Below, piece by piece: positions 8,024 through 16,549 of a stretch of DNA of 22,646 bases. Numbering within the stretch: the first letter of the stretch is position 1; every line of letters begins with the position of its first letter. Both the position numbers and the translations under genes were made by a program. The stretch is from assembly GCA_039187815.1 (NCBI GenBank), contig JBCCZI010000070.1, forward strand, positions 1 to 22,646, written 5' to 3'. Below the pieces are notes generated by a model. The model searched no databases. It was not told the origin of the DNA and worked only from the letters and a program-made list of their open reading frames with translations. The DNA is from Thermohalobaculum sp039187815 (GTDB lineage: Bacteria; Pseudomonadota; Alphaproteobacteria; Rhodobacterales; Rhodobacteraceae).

Positions 8024-9592
8024 TTGGCTTGGCCGTCACAGTCCCAACTCCGGGCCTTCCTCGCCGGCGCGCTGATCGCAGAGATATGCCTGATCGCGGT
8101 CATCGAGTTTGCGCCCATCACGCTCGGCTCGCCCCCTGCTCCGCCACCCCCCATGGATCCGGTGCCAACGCATATCGTGTCGGCGCTCTACCCCATCTCG
8201 GTGAGGTCTGTGTCTGCTCCCTTCGATCCCGGCAACGGCGGCGCGGTCGCGGTGCTGGAGGGGCCGTCGCTCTTGGTCACGCGCACCGGGGCGCTCTATC
8301 GGCTTGAGGAGGACGAGGCGGGGTACCAAGCCCTCGCCCTACCTCCTCCCTTTGAGAACACCGTGGATCCCTCTGAGCGGTTCGCCCAATGGGTGGGAGC
8401 GCGCGATCTGCTGATCCGTGAGGCCGGCCCGGACACCGCCGCGTTGTTTGTCTCCTATAGCCACTACGATCCGGCAGAGGCGTGCTTCGAGGTCCGTTTG
8501 GCCACGACGACGGTTGCGCGCGACGCGCTGGAGCCCAGCTCTGCGCCATCCCAGCCGGCCTGGCGCATTTTGTTCAGCACCGACCGGTGCGTCCCCATGC
8601 AAGAGGGTTTGATCGCCTTCGAATCGGGTGGGGCGCTTGCCGCGTTGCCAGACGGGCGCATCGCGATGACCGTCGGCTCTCTGGGGCTCGGCTTCGATGG
8701 CCGCCGGCGCGACACGGCCCTCAGCCGCAAGCCGGACACCCAGTTTGGGAAAGTCCTATCGATCGATCCGATGTCGGGCGAGACTCGGATCCTCTCCATA
8801 GGCCACCGAAATCAGGACGGGCTGGCCGTGGATCTTGCGGGCACTCTTTGGGCCGTCGAGCATGGACCTCGCGGCGGAGACGAGCTGAACCGCATCGTCC
8901 CAGGCTCGGATTTCGGCTGGCCGGATGCGAGCTATGGGACGCTCTATGGCAAGTTCGTCCAGCCGGCCGATCCACGCGTGAACCACAGCGCGTTCGAGAA
9001 GCCGGTCTTTGCCTGGGTCCCCTCGGTGGCGCCAAGCGGCATGGCCCTGGCGCGCGGTGAGATGTTCTCGTTGTGGGAGGGCGATCTCCTGATCACCACG
9101 CTCGCGTCGCGACAGCTGTTGCGCGTTCGTCTCGAGCAGGGCCGCGTGGTGTTGGTCGAGCCCATCGGGCTTGGCACCCGTCTGCGCGATGTGGCCGTCG
9201 ATGAGGATGGCAGCCTGTTGGTCAAAGTCGATGAGGAACCGCGGGTCTTGCGGCTGCGCGCCAGCGCCGAACAACAGCAGGAGGATGCAGGGCCTCTGGT
9301 CATGTGCGTCTCGTGCCACCAACTGGACCGCGGACCGCAGCAGGCCGGTCTGTCCGGGCCGCCCCTCGGCGATGTCTGGCAGCGTGCGGTGGCCGGGTAT
9401 CCGGGCTATGCCTATTCGGCAGCGCTGGCTCGGATCGACGAGGTCTGGACGGCTGACAATCTGCGCAACTACCTGAACGATCCTGCCAAGGCCGTGCCCG
9501 GGACGGCCATGCCGTCGCTAGCCATGCAGGATTGGGAGGTCAGGGCCGCCATCCGGGCCCTGCAGCGCCTCAGCAAGGGTGGACGGCCCTAG
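8024..9592 (+). CDS. Membrane-anchored PQQ-type sugar dehydrogenase with C-terminal cytochrome c domain
   Basis: The product is 522 residues from a TTG start. Residues 9-30 form a single N-terminal hydrophobic anchor, followed by a Pro-rich linker. Residues about 50-410 resemble the soluble glucose/sorbosone dehydrogenase beta-propeller that uses PQQ: I-G-H-R-N-Q-D-G-L-A (259-268) and E-H-G-P-R-G-G-D-E-L-N (279-289) are family signatures. The last 100 residues are a cytochrome c domain with C428-V-S-C431-H432 and probable axial Met496 in G-T-A-M-P-S. Substrate oxidation in the periplasm would pass electrons through this haem to the respiratory chain. The sugar or alcohol substrate cannot be told from sequence. 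It lies 42 bases after ccmG, whose pathway it requires, and ends convergently on yciB, sharing the bases CTAG. Confidence 0.85.
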   Translation: MAWPSQSQLRAFLAGALIAEICLIAVIEFAPITLGSPPAPPPPMDPVPTHIVSALYPISVRSVSAPFDPGNGGAVAVLEGPSLLVTRTGALYRLEEDEAGYQALALPPPFENTVDPSERFAQWVGARDLLIREAGPDTAALFVSYSHYDPAEACFEVRLATTTVARDALEPSSAPSQPAWRILFSTDRCVPMQEGLIAFESGGALAALPDGRIAMTVGSLGLGFDGRRRDTALSRKPDTQFGKVLSIDPMSGETRILSIGHRNQDGLAVDLAGTLWAVEHGPRGGDELNRIVPGSDFGWPDASYGTLYGKFVQPADPRVNHSAFEKPVFAWVPSVAPSGMALARGEMFSLWEGDLLITTLASRQLLRVRLEQGRVVLVEPIGLGTRLRDVAVDEDGSLLVKVDEEPRVLRLRASAEQQQEDAGPLVMCVSCHQLDRGPQQAGLSGPPLGDVWQRAVAGYPGYAYSAALARIDEVWTADNLRNYLNDPAKAVPGTAMPSLAMQDWEVRAAIRALQRLSKGGRP

Positions 9593-10275
9593 CCCGCGCC
9601 CTCGCCATCTGCACCGTCTTCGTTCGTCTCGACCATATGGCGCTGGATAAGGGGGATCTGCGCGATCATGAAGCCGAAGGTCAGCGGCAGATTGGCGAAG
9701 GTCTTGAAGCTGACCCAAAACGCATCCGTTTGGGTGCGCCAGACGACCTCATTCACGATGCCGAGAAAGACGAAAAAACCTACCCAACGCCAGGTGAAGA
9801 TCATCCAGCCTCGGTCATCGAGGCTGAGGCTCTCGCCCAGCAGATATCTGATGTAAGATCGCCCCTGCAGCAGCCCCACGAGCAGGATCAACGCAAACAG
9901 CCCGTTCACAACCGTCGGCTTCATCTTGATGAAGGTCTCGTCGGCCAACAGCAGGGTCAGCGTGCCAAACACCGCAACGACGATCGCCGTGACGACGGCC
10001 ATCCGCGGCAGCGACCGTGTGACCACCCACGAGACCGAGAGCGAGACGGCAATCGCGACCATGAACGTGCCCGTCGCCACAAACATGGGCCCGGTCTGGC
10101 CATCCAGCGCCTGCGGTCCCGTCAGCATCTCGAGCGGGCCGCGCACGGCGGGCCAGGTCAAGACCCGGTCAGCAAAGCGAAAGGACAGGAAGAACACGGC
10201 GAGCGGCCCGATCTCGAGCGCAAGCTTCAACCACGGGTTCGGAGCGGGTTGGGTCTGATCAGCCATGCATGGCAT
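9589..10275 (-). CDS. yciB: Septation/inner-membrane protein YciB (IspZ)
   Basis: The 228-residue product is an integral membrane protein of the YciB/IspZ family, linked in other bacteria to cell-envelope integrity and septation. Visible family features are K-L-A-L-E-I-G-P-L-A-V-F-F near the N-terminus, F-I-K-M-K-P-T in the middle (about 114-120), W-R-W-V-G-F-F and N-E-V-V-W-R-T-Q-T-D-A-F-W (from about 174), and F-G-F-M-I-A-Q-I-P-L close to the end. About six helices are predicted by eye. An ATG at 10266 (M-A-D-Q) is an alternative to the one at 10275; neither has a strong ribosome site. It is the last gene of the minus-strand cluster beginning at dapF, 32 bases after the EamA gene. Confidence 0.92.
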   Translation of the reverse strand: MPCMADQTQPAPNPWLKLALEIGPLAVFFLSFRFADRVLTWPAVRGPLEMLTGPQALDGQTGPMFVATGTFMVAIAVSLSVSWVVTRSLPRMAVVTAIVVAVFGTLTLLLADETFIKMKPTVVNGLFALILLVGLLQGRSYIRYLLGESLSLDDRGWMIFTWRWVGFFVFLGIVNEVVWRTQTDAFWVSFKTFANLPLTFGFMIAQIPLIQRHMVETNEDGADGEGAG

Positions 10276-10307
10276 CTATCCGCTCGGCCCCGCCCTGTCA
10301 CCCCGCA

Positions 10308-11213
10308 TCAGCCGAACTCGACCAAGACCGCCCCGAAACCGATCAGGACCATCAAGGCCGCGCGCACCGGTCCGATGCGTTCTCCGAGAAAGAACCAGCC
10401 GATCAGCGCGGCGAAGACCACCGAGGTTTCCCGCAAAGCGGCAGCCTCGCCCACTTTGTCGAGCCGTGTGGCCAACATCACCGCGCCAAAGCTGACCGTG
10501 GCCGTCACAGCCCCGATCGCGCCACGCAACATCAGCGGCCCTAGCGGGGGCGGATCAGCCATCCGGCGATACCAGAAGACGCCAAGCACCGGGAACAAGA
10601 GCCCGTCTACCACGAAGAACCAGGTCAGGAAGACGAACGGGTCCTGCGCCAGGCGGATGCCATAGGCGTCATAGGTGGTGTAGGCCGCCGTCGTCAGCCC
10701 CGTGGCAAAGGCGATCCATAGTGCGATCGTAAGGGTCCTTCGACCGATCGCCTCCATCACCGCGACGTTGACCGCAGCGAGCGCCAGGATCCCCCCCGAC
10801 AACAGGGCAATGCCCACCCATTGAAAGGGCGCAAAGGTCTCTCCGAACACGATCCACGCGAAGACCACGGTCCCAAGCGGCCCTGTCCCCCTCACGACCG
10901 GGTAGACGGCCGTAAACGCGCCTCGCGAATAGGCCATAGCCATCAACCATTTGTAGAGGGTGTGGATCAAGAAGACGCCAACCAGGATCGGCCAGATCGC
11001 GGGCTCGGGCCATGGCATGATAAAGAGCGCCACGGCGAGCGCCACGACCAGATAGCAAAAATCCACCGCCGAGCGTGTGATCCAGGGATCGTGCCGGCCC
11101 TTTTGCAGCGCCCCGAACGAGGCATGCGCTGCGGCCGAGACCAGAGCCAGGACCATCGCGGCGCGGTGTCCGGCCTCGGTCCCCTCGATGGCCAGCACCC
11201 AATCGGTCAGCAT
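10308..11213 (-). CDS. EamA/DMT-family transporter
   Basis: The 301-residue product has about ten hydrophobic helices in two related halves, the layout of drug/metabolite transporter (EamA) proteins. Typical end-of-repeat signatures are visible: F-G-E-T-F-A-P-F-Q-W-V-G-I-A in the first half and F-L-G-E-R-I-G-P-V-R-A in the second. The ATG at 11213 is chosen over one 11 codons upstream because AGAGGGA lies five bases before it and M-L-T-D-W begins close to the first helix. Transport direction and substrate are unknown. It sits between ftsY and yciB, which are closer neighbours in many relatives, so it may be an insertion into that cluster. Confidence 0.85.
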   Translation of the reverse strand: MLTDWVLAIEGTEAGHRAAMVLALVSAAAHASFGALQKGRHDPWITRSAVDFCYLVVALAVALFIMPWPEPAIWPILVGVFLIHTLYKWLMAMAYSRGAFTAVYPVVRGTGPLGTVVFAWIVFGETFAPFQWVGIALLSGGILALAAVNVAVMEAIGRRTLTIALWIAFATGLTTAAYTTYDAYGIRLAQDPFVFLTWFFVVDGLLFPVLGVFWYRRMADPPPLGPLMLRGAIGAVTATVSFGAVMLATRLDKVGEAAALRETSVVFAALIGWFFLGERIGPVRAALMVLIGFGAVLVEFG

Positions 11214-11294
11214 CGGGATCCCTCTTCGCCCCGGAACGGGACGCACCCCGCTCTAGCGCCGTGTCACCGGCTTGGGAAGGGCGGGCTGGGGCCT

Positions 11295-12335
11295 TTAGTC
11301 CTCGGCAGCGCCGCCTGTCAGGGCCGCCGCAAACTCCGCTGGATCGAAGGCCGAGAGATCGTCGATCCCCTCACCGACGCCAATCGCATGGATCGGCAAG
11401 CCGAACCGATCCGCCAGCGCCACCAGCACGCCGCCCTTGGCCGTGCCGTCGAGCTTGGTCATCACCAGCCCCGAGACATCGGCGATCTTGGCAAAGATCT
11501 CCACTTGGCTGAGCGCGTTCTGCCCCGTCGTCGCATCCAGCACCAACACTGTGTTGTGCGGCGCATCCGGATCGCGCTTGGCGATGACGCGGACGATCTT
11601 GGCCAACTCGTCCATCAGGTCATCGCGGTTCTGCAGACGACCGGCTGTGTCGATCAACAGCAAATCGGCGCCGTCGGCCTCGGCCCGCGCCATGGCATCG
11701 AAGGCGAGCGAGGCCGGATCAGAGCCTTGGGCCGCCGTCATCACCGGCACGCCCGCGCGCTCGCCCCAGACCTGCAACTGCTCGACCGCCGCGGCGCGGA
11801 ACGTATCGCCGGCCGCGATGACCACCCGTTTGCCCGCCGCGCGGAACTGGCTCGCCAGCTTGCCGATCGTCGTGGTCTTGCCCGAGCCGTTCACGCCGAC
11901 AACCAGCACGACCTGCGGCGTCTTTGGAAACAGCGGCAAGGGGCGCGCCACCGGCTCGAGCACACGGGTGATCTCGGCGGCCAGAAGCGCCGAGATCTCC
12001 TCGGCCGAGAACCGCTGCCCAAACCGCCCCTCGGCCAAGCGCGCCGAGATCTTGAGCGCTGTCTCCACCCCCATATCGGCGGTGATCAGCAGCTCCTCGA
12101 GGCTCTCCAACATGGCATCGTCCAGCACACGCCGCGGCGCCGCACTGCTCCCCATGAGCCGGCCGAGCAGTCCGGGTTTGCGCGCCTCCTGCGGGGCCGG
12201 CGGGGCCTCTGCAGTGGCCGGATCGGGAGCCGGGTCGGCGGGCGCGGGTGCCTCGTCGACGATGGCGTCCAACCCGTCGCGCAACTTGGACGAGCTGCGT
12301 GTGAGGCGTGCTCTGAGTTTTGAGAAGAACGACAT
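11295..12335 (-). CDS. ftsY: Signal recognition particle receptor FtsY
   Basis: FtsY is the SRP-receptor GTPase that docks ribosome-nascent chain complexes at the inner membrane. The 346-residue protein has a short, Pro/Ala-rich acidic N-terminal A region (about 25-50), a helical N domain (about 60-130) and the NG GTPase domain. GTPase motifs are G-V-N-G-S-G-K-T (147-154), D-T-F-R-A-A-A (177-183), D-T-A-G-R (229-233) and T-K-L-D-G-T-A-K-G-G (293-302). The ATG at 12335 has AAGAGG five bases upstream. It lies 88 bases after mtaB on the same strand, the usual alphaproteobacterial order. Confidence 0.97.
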   Translation of the reverse strand: MSFFSKLRARLTRSSSKLRDGLDAIVDEAPAPADPAPDPATAEAPPAPQEARKPGLLGRLMGSSAAPRRVLDDAMLESLEELLITADMGVETALKISARLAEGRFGQRFSAEEISALLAAEITRVLEPVARPLPLFPKTPQVVLVVGVNGSGKTTTIGKLASQFRAAGKRVVIAAGDTFRAAAVEQLQVWGERAGVPVMTAAQGSDPASLAFDAMARAEADGADLLLIDTAGRLQNRDDLMDELAKIVRVIAKRDPDAPHNTVLVLDATTGQNALSQVEIFAKIADVSGLVMTKLDGTAKGGVLVALADRFGLPIHAIGVGEGIDDLSAFDPAEFAAALTGGAAED

Positions 12336-12423
12336 GCCAGCCTCTTGACCGTGGTCTGCTCATCTAGCGCGTCGCTTCCGCTGTGAAAAGCGCCACGGGC
12401 TTGCCGACGGATCCGGGAAGGTT

Positions 12424-13680
12424 CTACAGCGCCGCGCGCCCCTCGAGCCAATGGCCACCGGTGCCGGCGATCTGGGCCTGAACGACCGAGCCTATCGTGT
12501 GATCGGCATCCAGCCGAACCTCGGTGAACTGCTCGGTTCGGCCGAGCCGTGGGCGCTCAAGCAGCACCGCATGCAATGCGCCAACCTGCGTCGTGAGGTG
12601 CGCCACGACCCGCGCCTCGCCGACGCGGCGCAGCTCTGCGGCCCGCGCTTTGACGTCGGCGCGCGCGACGGCAGGCATCCGCGCGGCGGGTGTGCCCTTA
12701 CGCGGGCTGAAGGGAAAGACGTGCAGCCAAGTGAGCCCGCACTCCTCGACCAGCTGCACGGTGTTCTCGAACATCGCCTCGGTCTCTGTGGGAAAGCCGG
12801 CGATCAGATCGGCACCAAAGACGATCTCGGGCCGCGCTGCCCGCATGTTCTGGCAAAAGGCGATGGCGTCATCGCGCAAATGGCGCCGCTTCATGCGCTT
12901 GAGGACCAGATCGTCCCCCGCCTGCAGGCTCAGATGCAGATGCGGCATCAAGCGTCGCTCACCGCCGATCGCCTCGATCAGCGCGGGATCAGCCTCGACG
13001 CTGTCGATCGAGGAGAGCCGCAGGCGCGGCAGATCGGGCACCAGCCGCAGGATCCGCTGCACCAGATTGCCAAGTGGCGGGCGACCGGGCAAATCTCCGC
13101 CCCAAGAGGTCAGATCGACCCCGGTCAACACCACCTCATTGTAGCCGCGATCCACCAGGCGGCGGATCTGCTCGACCACCACACCAGCCGGTACCGAGCG
13201 GGAGTTTCCTCGGCCAAACGGGATGATGCAAAAGGTGCAGCGGTGATCGCAGCCATTTTGCACTTGGACATAAGCGCGGGCGCGGGTGCCAAAGCCGTCG
13301 ATCAGATGGCCAGCGGTCTCGTGCGCAGCAAAGACGTCGGTGACCTCGATCCGCGGCGTCTCGCCGGTGGCCAAGCGTGCCCAGGTGGCCGGCTCCATCT
13401 TTTCGATATTGCCGATCACATGGGTGACCTCGGGCATGGCGGCGAAGGTGTCGGTCTCGGTTTGCGCGGCACAGCCGGTCACGATGACCGGGACGCCCGG
13501 GTGTTCACGCGCGATCTTGCGGATGCGCTGGCGCGCCTGGCGCACTGCCTCGGCCGTCACCGCACAGGTGTTGACCACCACCGCGTCGCCCAGACCGGCC
13601 GCACGGGCCAAATCGGTCATCGCCTCGGTCTCATAGGCGTTCAACCGGCAGCCAAAGGTTTCGAAGACCGGCACGCTCAC
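12424..13680 (-). CDS. mtaB: tRNA (t6A37) methylthiotransferase MtaB
   Basis: A radical-SAM enzyme that adds a methylthio group to threonylcarbamoyl-adenosine 37 of ANN-decoding tRNAs. The 418-residue product carries the N-terminal UPF0004 domain with cluster cysteines Cys11 (F-G-C-R-L-N), Cys39 (N-T-C-A-V-T) and Cys70 (T-G-C-A-A-Q), the radical-SAM motif C144-D-H-R-C148-T-F-C151 with I-I-P-F-G-R-G after it, and a C-terminal TRAM-like region. The F-G-C-R-L-N start and overall length favour MtaB over MiaB or RimO. The GTG at 13680 overlaps the dapF stop (GTGA), which decides the start. A second GTG two codons later is possible. Confidence 0.93.
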   Translation of the reverse strand: MSVPVFETFGCRLNAYETEAMTDLARAAGLGDAVVVNTCAVTAEAVRQARQRIRKIAREHPGVPVIVTGCAAQTETDTFAAMPEVTHVIGNIEKMEPATWARLATGETPRIEVTDVFAAHETAGHLIDGFGTRARAYVQVQNGCDHRCTFCIIPFGRGNSRSVPAGVVVEQIRRLVDRGYNEVVLTGVDLTSWGGDLPGRPPLGNLVQRILRLVPDLPRLRLSSIDSVEADPALIEAIGGERRLMPHLHLSLQAGDDLVLKRMKRRHLRDDAIAFCQNMRAARPEIVFGADLIAGFPTETEAMFENTVQLVEECGLTWLHVFPFSPRKGTPAARMPAVARADVKARAAELRRVGEARVVAHLTTQVGALHAVLLERPRLGRTEQFTEVRLDADHTIGSVVQAQIAGTGGHWLEGRAAL

Positions 13681-14537
13681 GGTCCGACCTCCGCAAGATA
13701 CGATGCCGACAGAGTGCCGTCGAAGACATGCGCCACGGGCCCTGTCATCTCCACATGGCCATCTTCGCGGTAAGCCATATCGAGGCGCCCGCCCTCCAAA
13801 TCGACCGTCAGCTTGCGTTCGGTCAGACCGCGGCGCACACCGGCCACCGCAATGGCACAGGCCGACGAGCCCGAGGCCAGCGTCCGGCCGACGCCGCGTT
13901 CCCACACCAGAGCACGCACATGCGCACGGTCGAGCACCTGAACGAACTGCACATTGGTCCGCTCGGGGAACAGCGGATCGGTCTCGACGGCCGCCCCGCG
14001 GACGGCGAGATCGATGCCTGAGAGGTCCTCGACAAAGTGCACGGCGTGCGGGTTGCCCATGCTGACGCCCAAGGGCGCACCCTCCAGCGGCAAAGCCAGC
14101 GTATCGACCGCTTCGGCCAGGGGGATATCCCGCCAGCCCAACCGCGCCAGCCCCATATCCACCGTGATGCGCCCATCCGCAGCGCGGTGCGTGGCCAGCA
14201 GACCGTTCTCCGTCCGCAGCACCGGCGCCGCCACGCCCTCGGCCATCAGCAGCGCAGCCACACAGCGCGTCGCATTCCCACACGCACCGGCGACCGAGCC
14301 GTCAGCGTTCCAAAATGTCAGCCGCGCCGTAGCCGCGCCACCCGCATCCTCGGCGATGACTGCGAGTTGATCAAAGCCAACGCCCCGGTGGCGATCCCCC
14401 AGCGCACGCGCCAAGCCGGGCGTGACCGGATCGACGCCGCCACGCGCGTCGATGACGACAAAGTCGTTGCCGATCCCGTGCATCTTGCGAAACGCAAGCG
14501 GGCGGTCGGATGTGGGAGCACGGTCCATGGCTGCCAT
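13677..14537 (-). CDS. dapF: Diaminopimelate epimerase DapF, with Ser in place of the second catalytic Cys
   Basis: DapF converts LL- to meso-diaminopimelate for lysine and peptidoglycan using two cysteines. The 286-residue protein keeps most substrate residues: G-I-G-N-D-F (21-26), F-D-Q (55-57), N-A-D-G-S (77-81), G-N-P-H-A-V (161-166), T-N-V-Q-F (194-198) and W-E-R-G (212-215). The first catalytic cysteine is present as Cys86 (A-C-G-N-A-T-R). At the second site the usual A-C-G-[ST]-G-A-C-A reads A-S222-G-S-S-A-C-A, codon TCG at 13874-13872, so the catalytic Cys is Ser. The neighbouring Cys of the motif is kept. The ATG at 14537 has GGTGAG upstream. The gene starts the cluster running to yciB and overlaps mtaB by four bases. 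Confidence 0.92.
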   Translation of the reverse strand: MAAMDRAPTSDRPLAFRKMHGIGNDFVVIDARGGVDPVTPGLARALGDRHRGVGFDQLAVIAEDAGGAATARLTFWNADGSVAGACGNATRCVAALLMAEGVAAPVLRTENGLLATHRAADGRITVDMGLARLGWRDIPLAEAVDTLALPLEGAPLGVSMGNPHAVHFVEDLSGIDLAVRGAAVETDPLFPERTNVQFVQVLDRAHVRALVWERGVGRTLASGSSACAIAVAGVRRGLTERKLTVDLEGGRLDMAYREDGHVEMTGPVAHVFDGTLSASYLAEVGP

Positions 14538-14695
14538 ATACTCTCACCCTGTCCATCCGGCCAGAGGAGGATCCGATCTCACGCGCATGGCAAGCGATAT
14601 CGAGGGCGATGTGGTCGCCGTCTCCTAGGGCTTGGCGCGAAGCATCGGAACCGCGGCCAGCGCCAGGGCGGAGCCTCGGCGCGGGGCCTCGGCCC

Positions 14696-14938
14696 TCAGA
14701 ATGCCTGGAAGGTCAGGGTCGTCAGCGAGTGCTGTATGCCCTCGATATCCAGCACATTGGCATGGATGAACTTGCCGACATCCTGGCCGTCCGGGATATA
14801 GATCTTAATCAGCAAATCGAACTCGCCGCTGGTCGAGTACATTTCCGAGATGATCTCGCGGTTGTAGATCACGTCCGCCACCTCATAGGTTTTGCCCGGA
14901 TGGCAGCGGAGTTGGATGAAGACACAGGTCATGGGCAT
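14696..14938 (-). CDS. Stand-alone Lrp/AsnC ligand-binding (RAM) domain protein
   Basis: An 80-residue protein made up only of the alpha/beta RAM domain found at the C-terminus of Lrp/AsnC regulators: T-C-V-F-I-Q-L-R-C-x-P-G-K-T (about 4-17), then I-x-S-E-M-Y-S-T-S-G-E-F-D-L-L-I-K-I (about 31-48) and a last strand S-L-T-T-L-T-F-Q-A-F. There is no helix-turn-helix. Proteins of this type form dimers or larger rings and may bind amino acids or modulate full Lrp proteins; the role here is unknown. The ATG at 14932 (M-T-C-V) is an alternative start, two codons later, with GGACC upstream. It is divergent from zwf with about 150 bases between, so the two may share a control region. Confidence 0.85.
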   Translation of the reverse strand: MPMTCVFIQLRCHPGKTYEVADVIYNREIISEMYSTSGEFDLLIKIYIPDGQDVGKFIHANVLDIEGIQHSLTTLTFQAF

Positions 14939-15091
14939 GGTCCGTCGGTGTTCCAGCAAGGTGCGGGCTCGCCCTATCGATGGCATATCCAGCGCCCCGA
15001 AGCCAGGGCTGCCCCCGGCCCCGAGAAATCCCTTCGCCTGTCGCGAGCGCCTTGATAGGGTCCGGCCGCGTCCCAGCGAAGGAGCCCGCCC

Positions 15092-16549
15092 ATGGTCGCC
15101 CGTGTCGTTCCCGTCGAGCCATTCGATCTTGTGGTGTTCGGTGCGACCGGAGATCTGGCGCGCCGCAAGCTGATCCCAGCGCTCTATCACCGGTTGCATG
15201 ACGGCCAAATGCCCGAGGGCGCGCGGGTGCTGGGCGCAGCCCGGTCCGAGATCGATCGGGACGGTTTTCGCCGCATGGCCGAGGAGGCGCTGCGGGATTT
15301 CGTCGATCCCGGGGCCCTCGAGCCCGAGACCTGTGCAACCTTCCTGAACAGCCTCGACTATGCGTCCGTCGATGCTCTGTCCGAGAGCGGGTGGGACCAG
15401 CTCGCCGACCGTCTCAGCGCGACTGAGCGATGCAGGGCGTTTTATCTCTCGGTTGCGCCGCGGTTCTTTGGCCCCTTGGCCACCCGGATCCGCGAGCAGG
15501 GGCTGGCCGATCCCGCCTCGCGCATCGTTGTCGAGAAGCCGCTCGGGCATGACCGCGCCTCCGCCCACGCCTTGAACCAAGCGCTGTGCGAACGCTTTCA
15601 CGAGCGTCAGATCTACCGCATCGACCACTATCTCGGCAAAGAGACGGTGCAGAACCTGATGGCGCTCCGCTTTGCCAACACGTTGTTCGAGCCGCTGTGG
15701 AGTGCGAGCCATATCGACCATGTGCAGATCACCGTGGCCGAGAGTGTCGGCATCGATGGGCGGGCGGCCTATTACGACCAGACCGGCGCGATGCGGGACA
15801 TGGTGCAGAACCATCTGCTCCAGCTCTTGTGCCTGACCGCGATGGAGCCGCCGGCGCGGTTCGAGCCCGATGCGGTGCGCGATGAGAAGCTCAAGGTGCT
15901 GCGCGCACTCGCGCCCCTCGCCGGGCCCGAGGACATCGTGCGGGGACAATGGCGCGCTTCGAACGGCCAGGCCTCTTATGCCGATGAGGCCGACAGTCCC
16001 GACAGCCGGACCGAGAGCTTTGTGGCGCTGCGGGCGGAGATCGGGAACTGGCGCTGGTCCGGCGTGCCGTTCTATCTGCGCACCGGCAAGCGGCTGCGGG
16101 CGCGGGTGTCGGAGATCGCGATCCGCTTTCGCGACGTGCCGCATTCGATCTTCGGGCCCATTGCGCCGCCGGTGCCGAACGTTCTGGCGATCCGCCTGCA
16201 ACCGGATGAGGGGATCACGCTCTCCATGGCGATCAAGGACCCGGGGCCGGGGGGCTTGCGGCTCTCGGCCACCGATCTCGACATGACCTTTGCCGAGACG
16301 CTTGGTCCGCTCGGCTTGCGCATGCCCGATGCCTATGAGCGCCTGGTGATGGATGTGATCCGCGGGGATCAGACGCTGTTCATGCGGGGCGATGAGGTCG
16401 AGGCGGCCTGGGCCTGGGTCGATCCGATCATCGCCGGGTTCGAGGCGGCAGGGCCTCCGCGTCCCTATGACATCGGCTCGTCTGGGCCCGAAGATGCGCT
16501 GATGCTGCTCCACAGGGACGGCCGGCGTTGGCGGGAGATCGAGGCATGA
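15092..16549 (+). CDS. zwf: Glucose-6-phosphate 1-dehydrogenase
   Basis: Oxidises glucose-6-phosphate to 6-phosphogluconolactone with NAD(P)+, the entry to the Entner-Doudoroff and oxidative pentose-phosphate routes. The 485-residue protein has the Rossmann motif F-G-A-T-G-D-L-A-R-R-K-L (16-27), E-K-P-L-G-H-D (148-154), the signature R-I-D-H-Y-L-G-K-E (176-184) and a C-terminal P-Y-x-x-G-S-x-G-P-x-x-A. AAGGAG (15079-15084) is seven bases from the ATG. It begins a run of genes on the plus strand to 20991 with almost no gaps, and its stop overlaps the pgl start. Confidence 0.97.
   Translation: MVARVVPVEPFDLVVFGATGDLARRKLIPALYHRLHDGQMPEGARVLGAARSEIDRDGFRRMAEEALRDFVDPGALEPETCATFLNSLDYASVDALSESGWDQLADRLSATERCRAFYLSVAPRFFGPLATRIREQGLADPASRIVVEKPLGHDRASAHALNQALCERFHERQIYRIDHYLGKETVQNLMALRFANTLFEPLWSASHIDHVQITVAESVGIDGRAAYYDQTGAMRDMVQNHLLQLLCLTAMEPPARFEPDAVRDEKLKVLRALAPLAGPEDIVRGQWRASNGQASYADEADSPDSRTESFVALRAEIGNWRWSGVPFYLRTGKRLRARVSEIAIRFRDVPHSIFGPIAPPVPNVLAIRLQPDEGITLSMAIKDPGPGGLRLSATDLDMTFAETLGPLGLRMPDAYERLVMDVIRGDQTLFMRGDEVEAAWAWVDPIIAGFEAAGPPRPYDIGSSGPEDALMLLHRDGRRWREIEA

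Noticed and set aside
9532..10665. 377-codon plus-strand frame opposite yciB and the EamA gene
   Set aside because: Amino acid composition is that of an antisense frame, whereas yciB on the other strand carries conserved membrane motifs.
10821..12323. 500-codon plus-strand frame opposite the EamA gene and ftsY
   Set aside because: It is a His/Arg/Gln-rich shadow with no ribosome site or recognisable domain, and ftsY on the other strand is certain.
12451..13773. 440-codon plus-strand frame opposite mtaB and dapF
   Set aside because: Same reasoning: it has no family signature, while mtaB has all six cluster cysteines on the other strand.
14587..14628. 14-codon plus-strand frame starting ATGGCAAGC upstream of dapF
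   Set aside because: Too short to judge, its purine-rich stretch is too far upstream, and it lies where the dapF leader is expected.
14684..14695. GGGCC-TC-GGCCC palindrome after the RAM-domain gene as a terminator
   Set aside because: The loop is only two bases and no U-tract follows in either direction.
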